This document shows positions 1 to 12,376 of a stretch of 64,000 nucleotides of DNA, piece by piece. The position numbers were made by a program, and so were the translations under genes. The notes below the pieces were generated by a model. The model had not been told where the DNA came from. It worked only from the letters and a program-made list of their open reading frames with translations, and did not search any database. Position 1 is the stretch's first letter; the number at the start of each line of letters is the position of its first letter. The stretch spans positions 1 to 64,000 of the forward strand of contig JAITYX010000180.1 of NCBI GenBank assembly GCA_021018815.1. Reading direction: 5' to 3'. The stretch comes from Talinum fruticosum. Its lineage: Eukaryota > Streptophyta > Magnoliopsida > Caryophyllales > Talinaceae.

Positions 1-289
1 AAAATAAAAAAAATTTACTAACGTTTTTATGCAAGATTTCAAGTTTTGATTCGGTGAAACTCCTTGTTTCACCTCTCAAAAGCTCTAGGAAGAAAGTGGA
101 CATTACTTGTTCACTTACTATTCGAGTTACTTATTCATTAAGAAGCTATGGTTCAAATCAATATATGCAATGGTCCTATTTATTTCAATTGTTGTCCAAA
201 TTATTAAGTAAATGTGAATGATCCCTAATATTAGATACATTATTTTAATTGTTGTCCAAATTATTGAGGTTACTATTCATGAATGATCC
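1..289. other. AT-rich flank, nothing recognised
   Basis: No coding or RNA signal was seen. The short motif attgttgtccaaattatt occurs twice (about 187-206 and 247-266), a local duplication. The left edge of the following LINE is not defined by a visible target duplication. Confidence 0.4.
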
Positions 290-1478
290 GTGAATGATCT
301 CTGTGGAGCCTCGAGCTCTCTCTGGAGCTCAGCAATGGCAGGCGGCAAACGAGGGAGACCGAAATCGCCGCCAAATAATCAAAGACCTACAAGATTGACA
401 CCGACAAGGAAAACATCAGGACAATCTGGAGTGAAATCAAATTTGGAAAAGGGAAACATGGCGGAAAGAAGTAAAACAGTACAACAAGGGGATTCATCGA
501 AGGCGAGAAACCCAGAAATAAATTCGCAGAATATGGAGACAAACGAGGCCAGAGTCAACATGAATCAAGCGGATGAGGAGAGAATCACCACTCTACCCCC
601 AAAAGTTAGCTCATATGCAGCGCTGGTGAATCCGGAGGAAGGTAATTCTCTAAAATTCATGCCTGGAATGGATGTTGAGGGTACCAAAATTGCACGAATT
701 GAACATAAAGATGTTGAGGGTACCAAAATTACACAAATTGAACATAAAGATGTTGAGGGGAGATTGAGTACTGGAAAACGGCCATACTTTGCAGAGTGCT
801 GGGGTCTAATCCCCCATTCGAAATCATGAATGGATTTGTCCGAAGAATCTGGAAATCACAATCTATAGAAAAAGTAGCAGTGGTGAGAAAAAGGATTTTG
901 CTTGTTAGATTCAATAATATACAAAATAAGGAGGATGTCTTGGCTATAGGCATGTATTTTTTTTGATAGGAAACCATTCCTAGTTCGACCATGGAACCCA
1001 GACTTGAGATTGACATTAATGCAATCAGCTCATTGTCGGTGTGGGTACAGTTCCCTGAACTAGATGTCAAATACTGGGGGTTAAAAGTCTGAGTAAGATT
1101 GGGAGTTTGGTGGGCATACCACTTAAAACAGACAAGCCAACCATGGAGAAATCTATGTTACAGTATGCCAGACTGCTAATTGAAATACAACTGAATGAGT
1201 CTCTTCCTGAATCTATGAACTTTGAGAATGAAAATGCTGTCCTTATTAAGCAGAAGGTTAAATTCGAGAGGAAGCCAGTTAGATGCATTCATTGTGATAT
1301 GTTTGGCCATGATGAGCATGAATGTAAGAAGAAAAAAAAACATATAAGACAAGAATGGAGGCTTATACAACATACCAATCCAACAAGTGATAATGTGCAA
1401 GAAAAGGAGAATAAGGGTCGGTGCCAACCTGATACTGAGGGATTTAGTAGACCAAAAAGAATTTCAAAGAAGCTCTGA
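290..1478 (+). pseudogene. LINE ORF1 (DUF4283-like domain plus zinc knuckle), broken
   Basis: ORF1 encodes the nucleic-acid-binding protein of the LINE particle. The first open piece (290-829, 179 residues) is basic and polar and repeats a short block around the residues DVEGTKI. The frame shifts near 829, and the next piece (about 824-1100) shows DUF4283-like features (NGF.RRIW, then a VWVQFPEL segment). The last piece (1107-1478, 123 residues) contains a CX2CX4HX4C knuckle, CIHCDMFGHDEHEC, followed by a lysine-rich run. Two adjacent stops near 961-967 and a frame change near 1092 separate the pieces. Function is inferred from the family. Confidence 0.75.
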
Positions 1479-1581
1479 AGTAATGGCAACTCCCCAACTG
1501 CAACTAATAATTTTGAGGTGCTGTTAGAAAATGATATTGTGAACTTGATCACACAGGGTAGTATAGGGAGTAGGCCACCAG

Positions 1582-4557
1582 ATGGAGAACATCATATGTT
1601 GGAATGTTAGGGGCCTGAATAGCCTTAATAAACATATAGATATTGCAAACTATCTGAGGAGGTATAAAATTGGCCTAGCTGGGCTAGTTGAAACAAAACT
1701 AAAAGTGACTGCTGAAAGTGGTGTTTGCAGCAGAATGATAGAGGATTGGCAATACAAAACCAATGGTGCCGTACTACAGAAGGGAAGAATAATGGTAGCA
1801 TGGATGCCCAAAACATACAGGGTGCATGTTGAGGATGTGACAGAACAACTCATGCACTGTAAGGTAACTCACGTAAACTCTGGGATTGCTTTCAACTGGA
1901 CAGTGGCTTATGGATATAACACAGTGCAAGCAAGGAAAGATATGTGGGACAAGTTGATCACTATTGCAGAACAGATAGATGGACCATGGTGCGTGACAGG
2001 GGATCTTAATGCTGTTTTGAGCCCAGAAGATAAAATGAGCAGAACTGAATTAACATAAGGGGATGTGGTGGACTTCAAAACTTGCTTGGATAGGACTGGC
2101 TTGGAGGTGATGCAGTATGTAGGAGTCAAATACACGTGGTCCAACAATCAGATTTGTTCTAGAATTGACTGGATATTAGCTAATGATGATTGGTATACTA
2201 CATTTGAACATGTTCATGCTGAATACTTGCATCAAGGATTATCAGATCACACACCAATTTTGATGTCATTTCCTGAATGCCCAAGAACTGTAACAAAGTT
2301 CATGTATTGCGATATGTGGAGAAATGATCCCAAATTTCTTGACATTGTCAGAGAAGCCATTCAGAATAATTACCATAATTCAAAGATGATAGAGCTTAGA
2401 AGAGTGATGATGAGCCTTAAAAAGCCATTGAAAGCACTTTATAGAGAAAAATATGCGGCTATCTATTACCAAGTGAGTGTTGCTAGACAGGAAATGCAGC
2501 AGGCCCAATAAGTACTATAGCTAATCCCCTGAATATGTGCATGCAGCAGGAAGAACAGTGCAAAAGGACATCATATATACAAATCTTGCAATCAGCTATG
2601 TCTTTGATAAGACAACAATCCAAAATAGATTGGGCAAATTATGGTGACCAATGCACAAGATGATTCTTTGCGCGAATCAAAAGGAGGAAAAATGCCAATT
2701 ATATTTATGCTTTAGGGAACAAAAATGGTGTGAGAGTGGAGGGATTGTGTGATGTGGCTCAAGTTATGCTGAAATTTTATCAGAATATGCTAGGACCCTA
2801 AACTATACAAAGGAGGAAAATTGATGAGAGTGTAGGACAGCACAAAGCAGTGCTGAATATTGTACAACAAATTGAGTTATGCAAGCCTTTTAAAGAGGAG
2901 GATGTCAAGAAGGCTATATGGTCAATTCCAAATGACAAATCACCGGGTTCGGATGGGTTTACTAGTGGCTTTTTCAAAGACGCTTGGGATGACATAGGGC
3001 CACTAGTTTGTAAAGTGGTGCAGGAATTCTTTAGAGAGGGGGACATGAAGAGGGATTGGAATACCACTAGTTTGGTGCTGTTACCTAAAGTATCCAACCC
3101 ACAAACTACAACAGATTTCAGGTCGATTTCGTGTTGCAATGTGATCTATAAATGTGTTTCTAAACTCATATGTGAAAGAATGAGGGTATTAATGCCAAGC
3201 CTGATTAATCAACGTTAGGGTGCGTTTGTCAAAAATAGGAAATTGCTGCATAATGTACTGCTTTGTCATGAGATAGCAAGGGGCTATAACAGAATGCAAA
3301 TGTCACCAAGATGTATGATCATAATTGATATGAGAAAAGCTTATGACTCACTGCATTGGGAGTTTATCCGGGGAAGTATTGCAGGCATACAGGTTCCCTC
3401 AGGAGTTTGTCACATGGATAATGTCATGCATATCTACTACTTCATTCACTATCACTGTGAATGGAGAAAACCATGGGTATTTTAAGAGAGGAAGGGGGTT
3501 GAGACAATGTAAGATATTTGTTGACAAAATCACAGCTAGGATTAAAACTTGGTCCTCAAGGCACATCTCATATATGGGGAGAGTAACCTTGATCAAGTCT
3601 GTATTGATGGGGCTATATAGCTTCTGGGCATATGTATTCCTACAACCGCAAGAGGTGATAGACCAAGTAAATGAAAAATGTAGGAACTACCTATGGGGGC
3701 AGATGAGAAATTTAGAAAAGTGTCATATGTAGCATGGGAAAAACACATGTAAACCTGGGACATATGGGGGAATTGGCCTGAAAAATCTGAGAATCTGGGA
3801 CGAGGCTCTAATAGCTAAGTTGGTTTAGGCGGTGGCTACAAAGAAGGATACACTATGGGTGAAATGGGTTCATGGAAGGTATATAAAAAATAAAGACTGG
3901 TGGAGATATGTATCAAAAGGAGATACTTGTCGGTATTGGAGGAGAGTATGCAGAGTCAAGGAAAATTTTAAATGGGGAAGCGCAAATGCATAGAATTGCC
4001 CCTAGACCATAGGTACTGATGGTAGATACACTATCAGGACAGGATATCTTTGGAAAATGAACATGCAAAATAAGGCAAAGTGGAAGAGACTGGTTTGGTC
4101 AAACACAAACACCCCTAAACACTCCTTCACTAGCTGGTTGTTAATGTGTAAAAAGCTACCCGTGAAAGCTAGAATACACAAACATATACCCCAAATGGAT
4201 GACAAATGTGGGATATGTAGCAACGAGACTAAAACCATGGAGCATTTGTTTTAGGATTGCTTATTTGCTACTCAAGTTAGGAAGAACATAGCAGAATGGG
4301 CAAATTGTGCATGCTCAGGGGTGTCACTCTGGGGATGGCTTGAAAAAGTGCAAAAAGAGAGGACTGCAGCGTGGAAAAAGCAAGTACAATGGGCAAATAT
4401 GACTACAATGATATACAACATATGGATAGCAAGGAATGAGAAGGTGTTCAAGAATAGAACACCTATAGTTGAAGTGGCAGTTAAGACAGTTAAAGAAAAT
4501 GTAAAACACATAATACTTTATGTGTTTAGAAGATCCAAAAACTTTCTAAATATATAG
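1582..4557 (+). pseudogene. LINE ORF2: endonuclease, reverse transcriptase, zf-RVT; broken
   Basis: The endonuclease occupies 1582-2511, with motifs NVRGLN, GLVETKL, GDLNAVL, SRIDWILA and SDHTPI; a stop splits it near 2056. The reverse transcriptase starts near 2850 with SPGSDGF, then LVLLPK, DFRSISCCNVIYK and IDMRKAYDSLHW, and reaches KRGRGLRQ near 3505. The next residues are KIFVDKITARIKTWSSR, which in relatives lie roughly 150-200 residues further on. The segment that would carry the catalytic ADD motif is therefore absent. The C-terminal region (4057-4254) has the zf-RVT-like pattern CGICSNETKTMEHLF. Many further stops confirm a dead copy. Confidence 0.85.
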
Positions 4558-4685
4558 AAATGATGTACAGAGAGCCATAGAGGATGTCACAACACAGTGA
4601 GGATGGGGCACAATTGCAGGCATATACTATACCCAATGTAAAAATCAGTTCCATATGGTAATGAAGAAAACTCAAATTTCTTCCC

Positions 4686-4711
4686 AATATATATATATAT
4701 ATATATATATA
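4686..4711. repeat. (AT)n microsatellite at LINE 3' edge
   Basis: About 13 AT dinucleotides directly after the last LINE-like sequence. It may have grown from the LINE tail. Confidence 0.9.
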
Positions 4712-5311
4712 ATTGTTTCATAATACAGATTTTATTGTACATGACTATGCAAAATTGATGCAACTAGGCTAATTTACATATATAACTTAACTAAGTTCAG
4801 TTTTAAGCTTACTTGAGGTTTTTCCATATTACTCGCCATGTGTACTATTCTAAAATAGAAATTATGACTATATATCGTGTTACTTTATAGATTAATCTAA
4901 AAGTTCTACTTTTTGGATTGGACATAACAATTATGTTGGTTTTTTTACTTGAATAATTTTTAATTTTGCACTTTTTAGAACAATTTATTTTTAATTTTGC
5001 TTGAATAGTCGTGCTTGCTATGGAGATTATTTTTATGTATGCCAATAATTCGAAACAATGTTTCTTATTATCAATCAGATTTTTATTTTATTATAAATGG
5101 GTATGCTAGTTTAGCAAATTATATTTTGATAAATATGATTTTATTTACAATGTCATTAAATTTAAAAAAAAAAAACAATTCCATGGGAAATCAGGTTTGA
5201 ATATTGCCGGGGGAAGGGGGAGCAATTTCCTCACAATGGGAGGATAACTTGGACCTTGACATCCCCATCCCCAACCCAGTCAAGTCTGTTAGATTTCCCT
5301 AAGATAGGGGT
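4712..5311. other. AT-rich spacer, nothing recognised
   Basis: No coding frame, RNA signal or terminal repeat is evident. Base composition becomes more GC-rich after 5200. Confidence 0.4.
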
Positions 5312-5668
5312 TCAATATGGACGGGTCTGCTTATTAAAAACAATGTTCAACATTACCCGGGAAAATCCCATCCCATCACAAGACCCGCCAAACACATGAT
5401 AGATCCCTTGAGATAGGCACCAATAGTCTTGGATTCCTGTTGGACAGGAATTTGACGAGATAAGTGACCTGAATACGTCAGGATATATATCCGAAGGGTT
5501 GTCAAGCCTGCCGAACATGTCCAATGGCCCGTTGGAATGTACATTGCAAGGAACGAAAACCTTATGAGTTCTATCCTTCAGATTTCTTGTTAAAATATTC
5601 TGGAATCCGAAAGATTTCCCATTGCAAAACCCATCGCTATTTCGATTCTTTGTTGTTGAGTATGACAA
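5312..5668 (-). pseudogene. Possible remnant of a leucine-rich-repeat receptor-like gene
   Basis: A 118-residue open frame reads on the minus strand here. In the overlapping frame at 5353-5544 the residues LTTLRIYILTYSGHLSRQIP resemble the last repeat of plant receptor-like proteins (typically LDLSxNxLSGxIP). In the 118-residue frame a CPTGIQ...FGGSC stretch resembles the following cap. Reading this as an LRR needs frame changes, so it would be a decayed fragment. The match is short and could be chance. A second LRR remnant in this window (40525-41820) makes the reading somewhat more plausible. Confidence 0.3.
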
Positions 5669-6803
5669 CTGTGTAATTTTTTTTTGTTTAGCTTTTAAAT
5701 GTTTAAGTACCTAAGATTTATGAACTTGAATTCCGTGAACTAATATGTGGGACATATATGTATTCGCGCATTTGCTATGATTTAAGCTATAATTGGTTCA
5801 TGTGTTTTATATATGTGTTAATCAATTAGTGTTCAAAGAAGGGCTCAAGAGGGCTAGCAATTACATACTTTTTGGAGAATTAAGCTCGAAAGTTGGACCT
5901 TAACGACTACATGTTTATGTCAGCTTATATATTTTGTAAGAATAAAAGTAAATATACTTTGCTCATAAATATGGATGAGTCTTTGGATATGGTGTGAATA
6001 TGTATGGGAAATACATGCTTTGGAACTATCGACTTGATTTTAGACAAATTTTGTTAAGAGCTTCCTTAATCAAGAGAGTAGATAAGGTGTAGATACTCAA
6101 GCAGTCGTGCAGACATCCTCGTTTATTGGCTACGACAGTAACACTCCAACCTGCGTAATAAGGGCATTATAGTATTGGATGTTATTAAGCACACCTTTCA
6201 AATTGGATATCAATAGTGTTACCTTTATAAGTATTAAACACCAATAACTCCACCTTTTGAATTAAATGCCAATAATAATCTCATGTATGATGTTTGTCCC
6301 CGTTTGTTTTGTAAGGACTGCCACCAAGTTAACATAGATTGGATGGCAATGATGATGCGCGATGAGGAATTCCATGTGGAAAAAATGAGACATATATGTT
6401 ACAGTAAGATATATATGATTGAAATCCAGGACTTCCAATTAATTATAGGTCCACAAAACATACAGGTGCTCATGTATGGTTGTGCATTGATTATATGTGC
6501 AAGCATTTGCATTGAGGTCTTCATGTATGGTGAGCCTGAGCCTACTTTCCCATCTCTGTAAATGGTATTCCTAACGACCACGATCTCTACTATCCCTTCA
6601 CATCTCCATAGCTAGCACAAACACCTTCGAACCCCTCTCTTCATCCTTTTCCCGTCTACCAATATTTATTGGGCATCATAATTTGTACATTATTATGACA
6701 TCCTAAAAATATGCTTATGCATTGAGAGGCTTAGATTCACTAGTAAAATTACCTATATTGTTATCAAGATGCACCTTAAATTGCAATTGACTTGATTTAC
6801 TAG
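5669..6803. other. Intergenic DNA, no gene recognised
   Basis: A 92-residue open frame at 6283-6561 (+) has no recognisable motif or start context. Nothing else is supported. Confidence 0.35.
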
Positions 6804-6808
6804 CTTAA
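6804..6808. repeat. Target site duplication cttaa, left copy
   Basis: Matches 15611-15615 exactly and abuts the outer TG of the left LTR. Confidence 0.9.
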
Positions 6809-7387
6809 TGTTAGGATCAGAACTCACAAACAATGGAACTCGGACAAAACAAAATAAATAAGAATTTGGACACAAGATTTTATCGTGGAAAAACCCAAAC
6901 CGGAAAAAAACCACGAGCTGATGCACTAGACTTTGAGTGATTTACAATAATTTCACTCAAACTCTCACTAACTTATACACCTGTAATTCACTACTCCCTT
7001 GCATACAACAATGGAGGATATACTCATTTTATAGCCATGAAAGGACCTCACAACATTTACAAGCCTTTACAAGCAATAAACATGCATTAACCAATCTTAA
7101 ACATGCATTAACTCATAAGAAACCGAAGAAAATCAGCGAAAATCGAAGTACCCGGGAGCTGGGCAACTAGCACAACACATGCCGGCTGAAACGAGCCACC
7201 CGTGCAGTCAACACGGGCTGTGTCAGCCGACATGGGCAGCCTATGTTGGCTGCTGCCTGCACTCGAGTTTTCCTTTTCGTCCGAAACGCTTCGTGCTCGA
7301 TGTACATGGCCTCGTGCTCGTCGTTTCTTGCCCCGTAACGCGATTTTCTTGAGTCAAAAGCACTCATTAGGCTCCATAAACCCAACA
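6809..7387 (-). repeat. 3' LTR of the gag-only Copia
   Basis: Aligns along its whole length with 15034-15610, with scattered substitutions and small indels, so the insertion is not recent. Both share an unusual GC-richer block rich in tgtcggctg and acgggcagcc words. TG...CA termini are intact. Confidence 0.9.
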
Positions 7388-7944
7388 ATCTCCCGGTTGG
7401 AGACTAATGACTCACCTCCTTTGTTGCATCCATCTAGCCATTGAAACCCGACCCCTTCAACATGAGAGACCAACCGAGGCCTTGAATCGCCTCAATGTTT
7501 CGGCACCTTTACCTTGAACTAGCTCCTTTTCCGGATTTCGTTGTCCAACCCATCAAGCCCATTACCATCACCCAACGTGAACTCCCACTCGGAATGATCT
7601 AAATCTTGCACACTTTCACCATGCATAACTAGCTCACTAGCGTTAGTCAATAAAAACATAATGAAGAAATAATTTGTACTTCCGGGCTTTACCTTCCGTA
7701 GACAATGCTGCGTTCTTTGTTATACCGGTTTCTTGCAATTCTTCTTGTGGAGCACCCAATGACCCGTTTGTAGACTCAACAAAGACCCCGTCATCATCAC
7801 AAACTCCTACTATAGCAAAACCCGAACCAAGTCCTTCATCCCGAAGACTCCTATTGGAATTGTTAACCTCGGTATCCAAAGCTAAGTCACTAACACCTCC
7901 GGTACGAGTATAAAGAGCTAGATTTTATACCCTTAGCCACTACC
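7388..7944 (-). pseudogene. Downstream internal region of the gag-only Copia
   Basis: On the minus strand the first codons after the solo-LTR insertion site continue the gag-pre-integrase frame (VVAKGIKSSSLYS...) and meet a stop after about 18 residues. The following 78-residue open frame (7643-7879) is acidic and shows no integrase or reverse transcriptase motif. The region ends at a purine-rich stretch (minus strand aaccgggagat) before the LTR, the presumed polypurine tract. Either pol was deleted or the element never carried it. Confidence 0.55.
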
Positions 7945-10163
7945 TGTAACGCCCCCAAATCCCATAATCACCAGTTTAGTCTTAATGACTAATTAACTAG
8001 TAATTAGCGCTGCGAAAAGGAATATTAGAAGCGTTACCGCCGCTCTATACAAAGAGCGAGGCAACTCCTTTGAAAATATAATATGAGCAGCACTCCACTA
8101 CGTCACTTGTGAAAATAAAGTTCAAAACATCTCGGACACCAACCTTGTACAACCTCAAGTCAAGTAAACAAGTACCATCATAATTACAACTTGTTTAATT
8201 AGAAAATATATGACTTCCAAACATCACATCCCTTACTACCACTCGTGAACTTCTAAGTCTCGTTGACCAAAATAAATATGTCTACTCCTTTCTTCCATCA
8301 ACATTAGCATTACCTAAAAAAACATACAAAAACATTTTGAAATAGTGAGCCGAAACTCAATACATTTATCCTTACATGGTAAATGAATATTATGTAAAGT
8401 TATTTGTGAGCACGTGCATTTCAATTCATTTATAAATCAGATAGGAAGAATGTAGTAAAACAATTATTAATTTATTATCCGAGTGGCTCCTTACGATCAT
8501 TGGTTTCCCTAAATATGCGCATACCTGCATCGATTGGCAAAGTCCGGTTGGATAATGGCCAAATATATATGGGTGTGATTACAAGTCCGATCACGCTGGT
8601 ATGATTCATATGGGCGAGCCACATAATTAGGTGACAAATAATATTTGAAATGGTTCATTTCATTAAGCAAACCATTGGATATTGTTATCTATAAACATAT
8701 GAGTTTTTGTAAGGTACAAGCAATAAACGTACCTTAGCCTTGATATCCTTTACTGATACATAATGATGTGCATTGGCTCGACAACCGTTGGATGATTCTC
8801 GTTCTGCTTGCTTAAGTAAATAGTTATATAGTCAATAATTTGATTAGTTATTCCTTGTATGTTTTAAATCTTTTTATGCAAAGCTCAATATTTCATTCTT
8901 AGATTAATTGTTATAATCCGATTTTTTTAGGGAATATTTTGTTCTTTATTTAGACCATTCCTATTGATCATCATATTAGCCCTCAAATACACTTAATTAC
9001 TACTAGCTTATAAATTCGTAGTTTATGTGCTCTGGGACTCCTTAATAATTCATATCGGTATTTATGTGTATATATATATTCTTTTCTTTCAATAATATTC
9101 TTATATTAATTTTGCTCATCATTACTTTTCACATACTTCTAATTCCAACCTTTTTCATATATATGTTATAGTTGTATACTTCTCACGTCAATTAAAAAGT
9201 TATTCGTATATAATCAATTTTATTTCAGCTTATACTAACTTAAAAACGAAACAATAAAATAGAAGTGAACTCTTAACATCCAAGGTAGTTATTTAATATG
9301 GTCCCTTATTATTAATTATAAACTAACTCGAAAATTTATGCGAAATTGTCACAAATTCCTATAACAAAACCTTGAACATTTTAGTCGGATTTTACAGCTA
9401 ATTTAGAAAATTCATATCTTGCTCATCCCATGTCGAATCAAGGCATAAAATCCCAATTTAGAAAGCTTGAAAAGTGCTCTAAAACTTTCATTTCAATTAT
9501 AAAGTCCAAAAAGAACAATAAGAACCTCAAAAACTTAGTTGAATCGAAGTGTTCCCAATTTATGCAAAAATTGCACCGTTTCGATAAAACGATCATAACT
9601 CGGAATATACACCTCCAAGTCCAGCCAAATTTGATTTGTTGGAAAGATAACTTCTTGTTCTATGTTGTAAAATATTTATAAACTTTAATACACCCCAAAT
9701 TACTCTATATTCTAGCTCTATATACTCCTAATTTTACACTTTATTTAACTTTTCCCTTCTCCTACCTTCCTTACTCCCTAAGGATAACTTGTTTACTTTA
9801 ACCCTTCAACATATCTTCATTTATATTTTTAATCTATACTTTTTTTTCCCCCAAATAACAGATGTAACATAATTTCAAGATCATCTTTTCCTTCTCTCTA
9901 CTTCTTTTTGTGTTTCTTTATCTACTAAGCAAAAAACCTCCAAACTCTTTTTGTTCTCCGTACTCCTTCCTTTCCTAATCATTATTTTTGGTGTGTTTCT
10001 TCTTGGTGCTTTAAGAGAGGAAAATCAACTCCTATTTATAGGAATTTCAAACTAATGCATGCATGATACTTGTCAAGTTGTTTTTAGAAAACCATATGCT
10101 AAAACCATGTGAATTTTTAAAAATTAGGGCTAAACAAAACCATGTGCAAGCTAAAACAGTTAG

Positions 10164-10233
<70 letters not shown>

Positions 10234-10822
10234 GTTATATTTATTTATTTATTTATTTGCTTTATTACTAAGTATGTATTTGACTTAACTTGACTTGACT
10301 TGATTTTGACTTTGGCTTGACCAATTTATATGATTAGGTAACTTATTAAATATAATGTCATTAGTTTTGATACTTGTGAATTAATTTAATGAACACATAA
10401 TTCTAATTGTTTTTATAAATATTAAGGCCAAGAAAAATATTATACGACCAATTAAATGACATATTCAAATCAAGTATTCATAAGCAAATATTCATAATTG
10501 ATCTTATTTATTAAATTTATTTTTACCCTATTTATATAGAGCATATGTATATGTTTAAGTGTGTTACTACATTTTTTGTAAAGTTATAAGGATGTAATTC
10601 TATTTTTATTATTTAGTATTTGACATTTAATATTTAGCTTGATCATTTCATTAGTAACCTTATTTATCCAACATATGCATAAATTGTATTTGATCAAAGA
10701 CCTCCACGGTAGTTCGAGCCCTACAAAAACAAACACTTATAAATTTCGAATTGAAGTGCACGCGCTCTATTAAGTTAGCTTAATTGTTGTTTAATAATAT
10801 TAATTAGGGTAGGATTGTTACA
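7945..10822 (-). mobile_element. Solo LTR, 2.9 kb, probably Gypsy-type
   Basis: The segment begins tgtaacgcccccaaatccc and ends gattgttaca. It is flanked by the exact 5-bp duplication ctacc (7940-7944 and 10823-10827). No internal coding region is present, which fits a solo LTR left by recombination between the two LTRs of one element. The minus orientation is inferred: on that strand a TATA-like cctataaatagg lies near 10043, and the sequence ends ttgggggcgttaca, a common end of plant Gypsy LTRs. It interrupts the gag-pre-integrase codons of the host Copia. An (AT)n run lies inside at 10166-10231. Confidence 0.85.
10166..10231. repeat. (AT)n microsatellite
   Basis: About 33 uninterrupted AT repeats inside the solo LTR. 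Confidence 0.95.
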
Positions 10823-10827
10823 CTACC

Positions 10828-11625
10828 AATGCCCCTTTTACAATCTTACAGCCACCATTGCCGAACCTTATTACGTATCCCGACTTACCCAATTGACTCA
10901 CCGAAATCAAGTTCTTAGCCAATCCCGAAATATGCCTAACCCCTTGCAATGTCCAAAACCCTCCACTTGAGGTTTTGATCCTCACATCCCCTTTGCCTAG
11001 AATGTCCAAGCTTTTCCCATTTGCTACAAAAACTTTCCCAAATTTTCCCGCAACAAAATTGTGAAACAAGCTTCTACTAGACTCGGAATGGAATGACGCC
11101 TCGGAATCTACCACCCAAGACTCAATAGGATTTTCCGCACTAACCACAAGTGCATCACCCACATCTTCCATGGAATTTAAGAAACTCCGATCATCAAACT
11201 TTTTAGGACAATTTTTCTTAAAGTGTCCTTTATCCCCACAGACCCCAACACATAACCTCCCCGGGCTTTGCGACCATCCCCTTGCTTTGGATTTTCCCCG
11301 GCGATTTTTCACATGTTTCTCCCTACCTCTTACATGAAATGTGTTCCTCGATGACTCTAGAGTATCTTTCTTGCGAATACTTTCACTCCAGATTTCATCC
11401 CGAACCTCATCATATTTTAGTGCATTTGAACCCCTAGCACTACTAACCGCAGACACTATGGTATCCCATGACTCGGGTAGTGAAGACAACAAAATTAGGG
11501 CCTTAACCTCATCCTCAAAATTTATTTTCACCGAAGCAAGATTAGATATGATCATATTAAACACACTAATATGATCCGCTACACTAGTGCTATCATCCAT
11601 TTTTAAATCAAACACCCAAAGCATG
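10828..11625 (-). pseudogene. Copia gag and protease, C-terminal part
   Basis: This 268-residue open frame (ORF 11624-10818) is the second part of a Copia gag, cut from its N-terminus (14697-14993) by the CACTA insertion. An N-terminal helical gag segment (SVADHISVFN...LLSSLPESW) is followed by a basic linker and a zinc knuckle CVGVCGDKGHFKKNC. Its first spacing is CX3C instead of the usual CX2C, so metal binding is doubtful. The protease active site reads WVVDSEASFHS where relatives have DSGA, so the catalytic motif is altered. The frame ends in a gag-pre-integrase start (KNLISVSQLGKSGYVIRFG) where the solo LTR is inserted. Confidence 0.85.
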
Positions 11626-11930
11626 CACTCCTAGAAATACTTGGATTTTGTGACCGCAATTTTGTGACCAAATAAAAACGTAATTTGTGACTACTTTTGT
11701 GAATATTTACAAGTGGTCGAATTTGTGACCAAATTATTAGCAGTGAGAAATTCAGTCACATTTTGTGACAAATATTGTGACCATTTTAAAAACAGTCACA
11801 AATTAAAATTTTAAAATTTTCTGACTAATTTGGTGACCGAAAAATAATTTATGAGCGGTCACAAAATTGGTTCCCTTATTGAATGCCTTGCCCTATTGTA
11901 ACTCACGCGTGCTATTTCAGTCACATTCAC

Positions 11931-11933
<3 letters not shown>

Positions 11934-11967
<34 letters not shown>

Positions 11968-12376
11968 TTAGTGCATCAGCGACGACCGGCGACTTCAGCG
12001 GCGGCCGACACTCCTACGACGGCCGACACTCCTACGACGGCTGGCAACTCCAGGGGTAAGTCTCTCTCTTCCCTCCCTCCCTCTTCCATCTCGATCCGAA
12101 TCGCATTTTTAGGTTTCCAAGTTTCTCAACTATCTCTAAGCTACGAGCATCGCCACCACGGCTCTCTCTCCCTCTCTAAACTTACTCTAAGCGGCCGGTG
12201 ACAACACCAATGATAGGGTTTTCGCCAGTAAGTTCCCCCTGCCCTTGCTCTCGATCTAAATTTTAAAGGTTTCCCCTCCACCTTCCTCTTCGATCCGAAC
12301 TTTGGAGGTTAATTTCGAAGGTCTCCATGGTCCCCCTCCCTCTCCGTTCTAAATTTTTGAACTCGTGATTCAGGCT
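11934..12376 (+). other. (TC)n and GC-rich segment inside the CACTA element
   Basis: A (TC)n run at 11934-11962 is followed by an atg with a 76-codon open frame (11971-12201) that repeats gacggccgacactcctac twice. A tccaggggtaagt site at 12049-12061 looks like a splice donor. The stretch looks like a 5' leader and first exon, either the remnant of the element's own gene or a captured host fragment. It could also be chance. Confidence 0.35.

Larger units (their letters stand above)
290..4680 (+). mobile_element. Decayed L1-type LINE (non-LTR retrotransposon)
   Basis: The plus strand carries, in order, a gag-like ORF1 with a CCHC zinc knuckle, an apurinic-type endonuclease, a non-LTR reverse transcriptase and a C-terminal zf-RVT region. 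This is the order of plant L1-clade LINEs. All reading frames are interrupted by stops and frameshifts, and the catalytic middle of the reverse transcriptase is deleted, so the copy cannot act on its own. The 3' end is placed just before an (AT)n tract at 4686. No poly(A) tail or target duplication was found, so both ends are approximate. Confidence 0.85.

Noticed and set aside
6283..6561. 92-codon ORF (+)
   Set aside because: No recognisable domain, splice context or homologous copy in the window; likely chance.
9430..9681. 83-codon ORF inside the solo LTR
   Set aside because: No motif, no start context, and located in LTR sequence.
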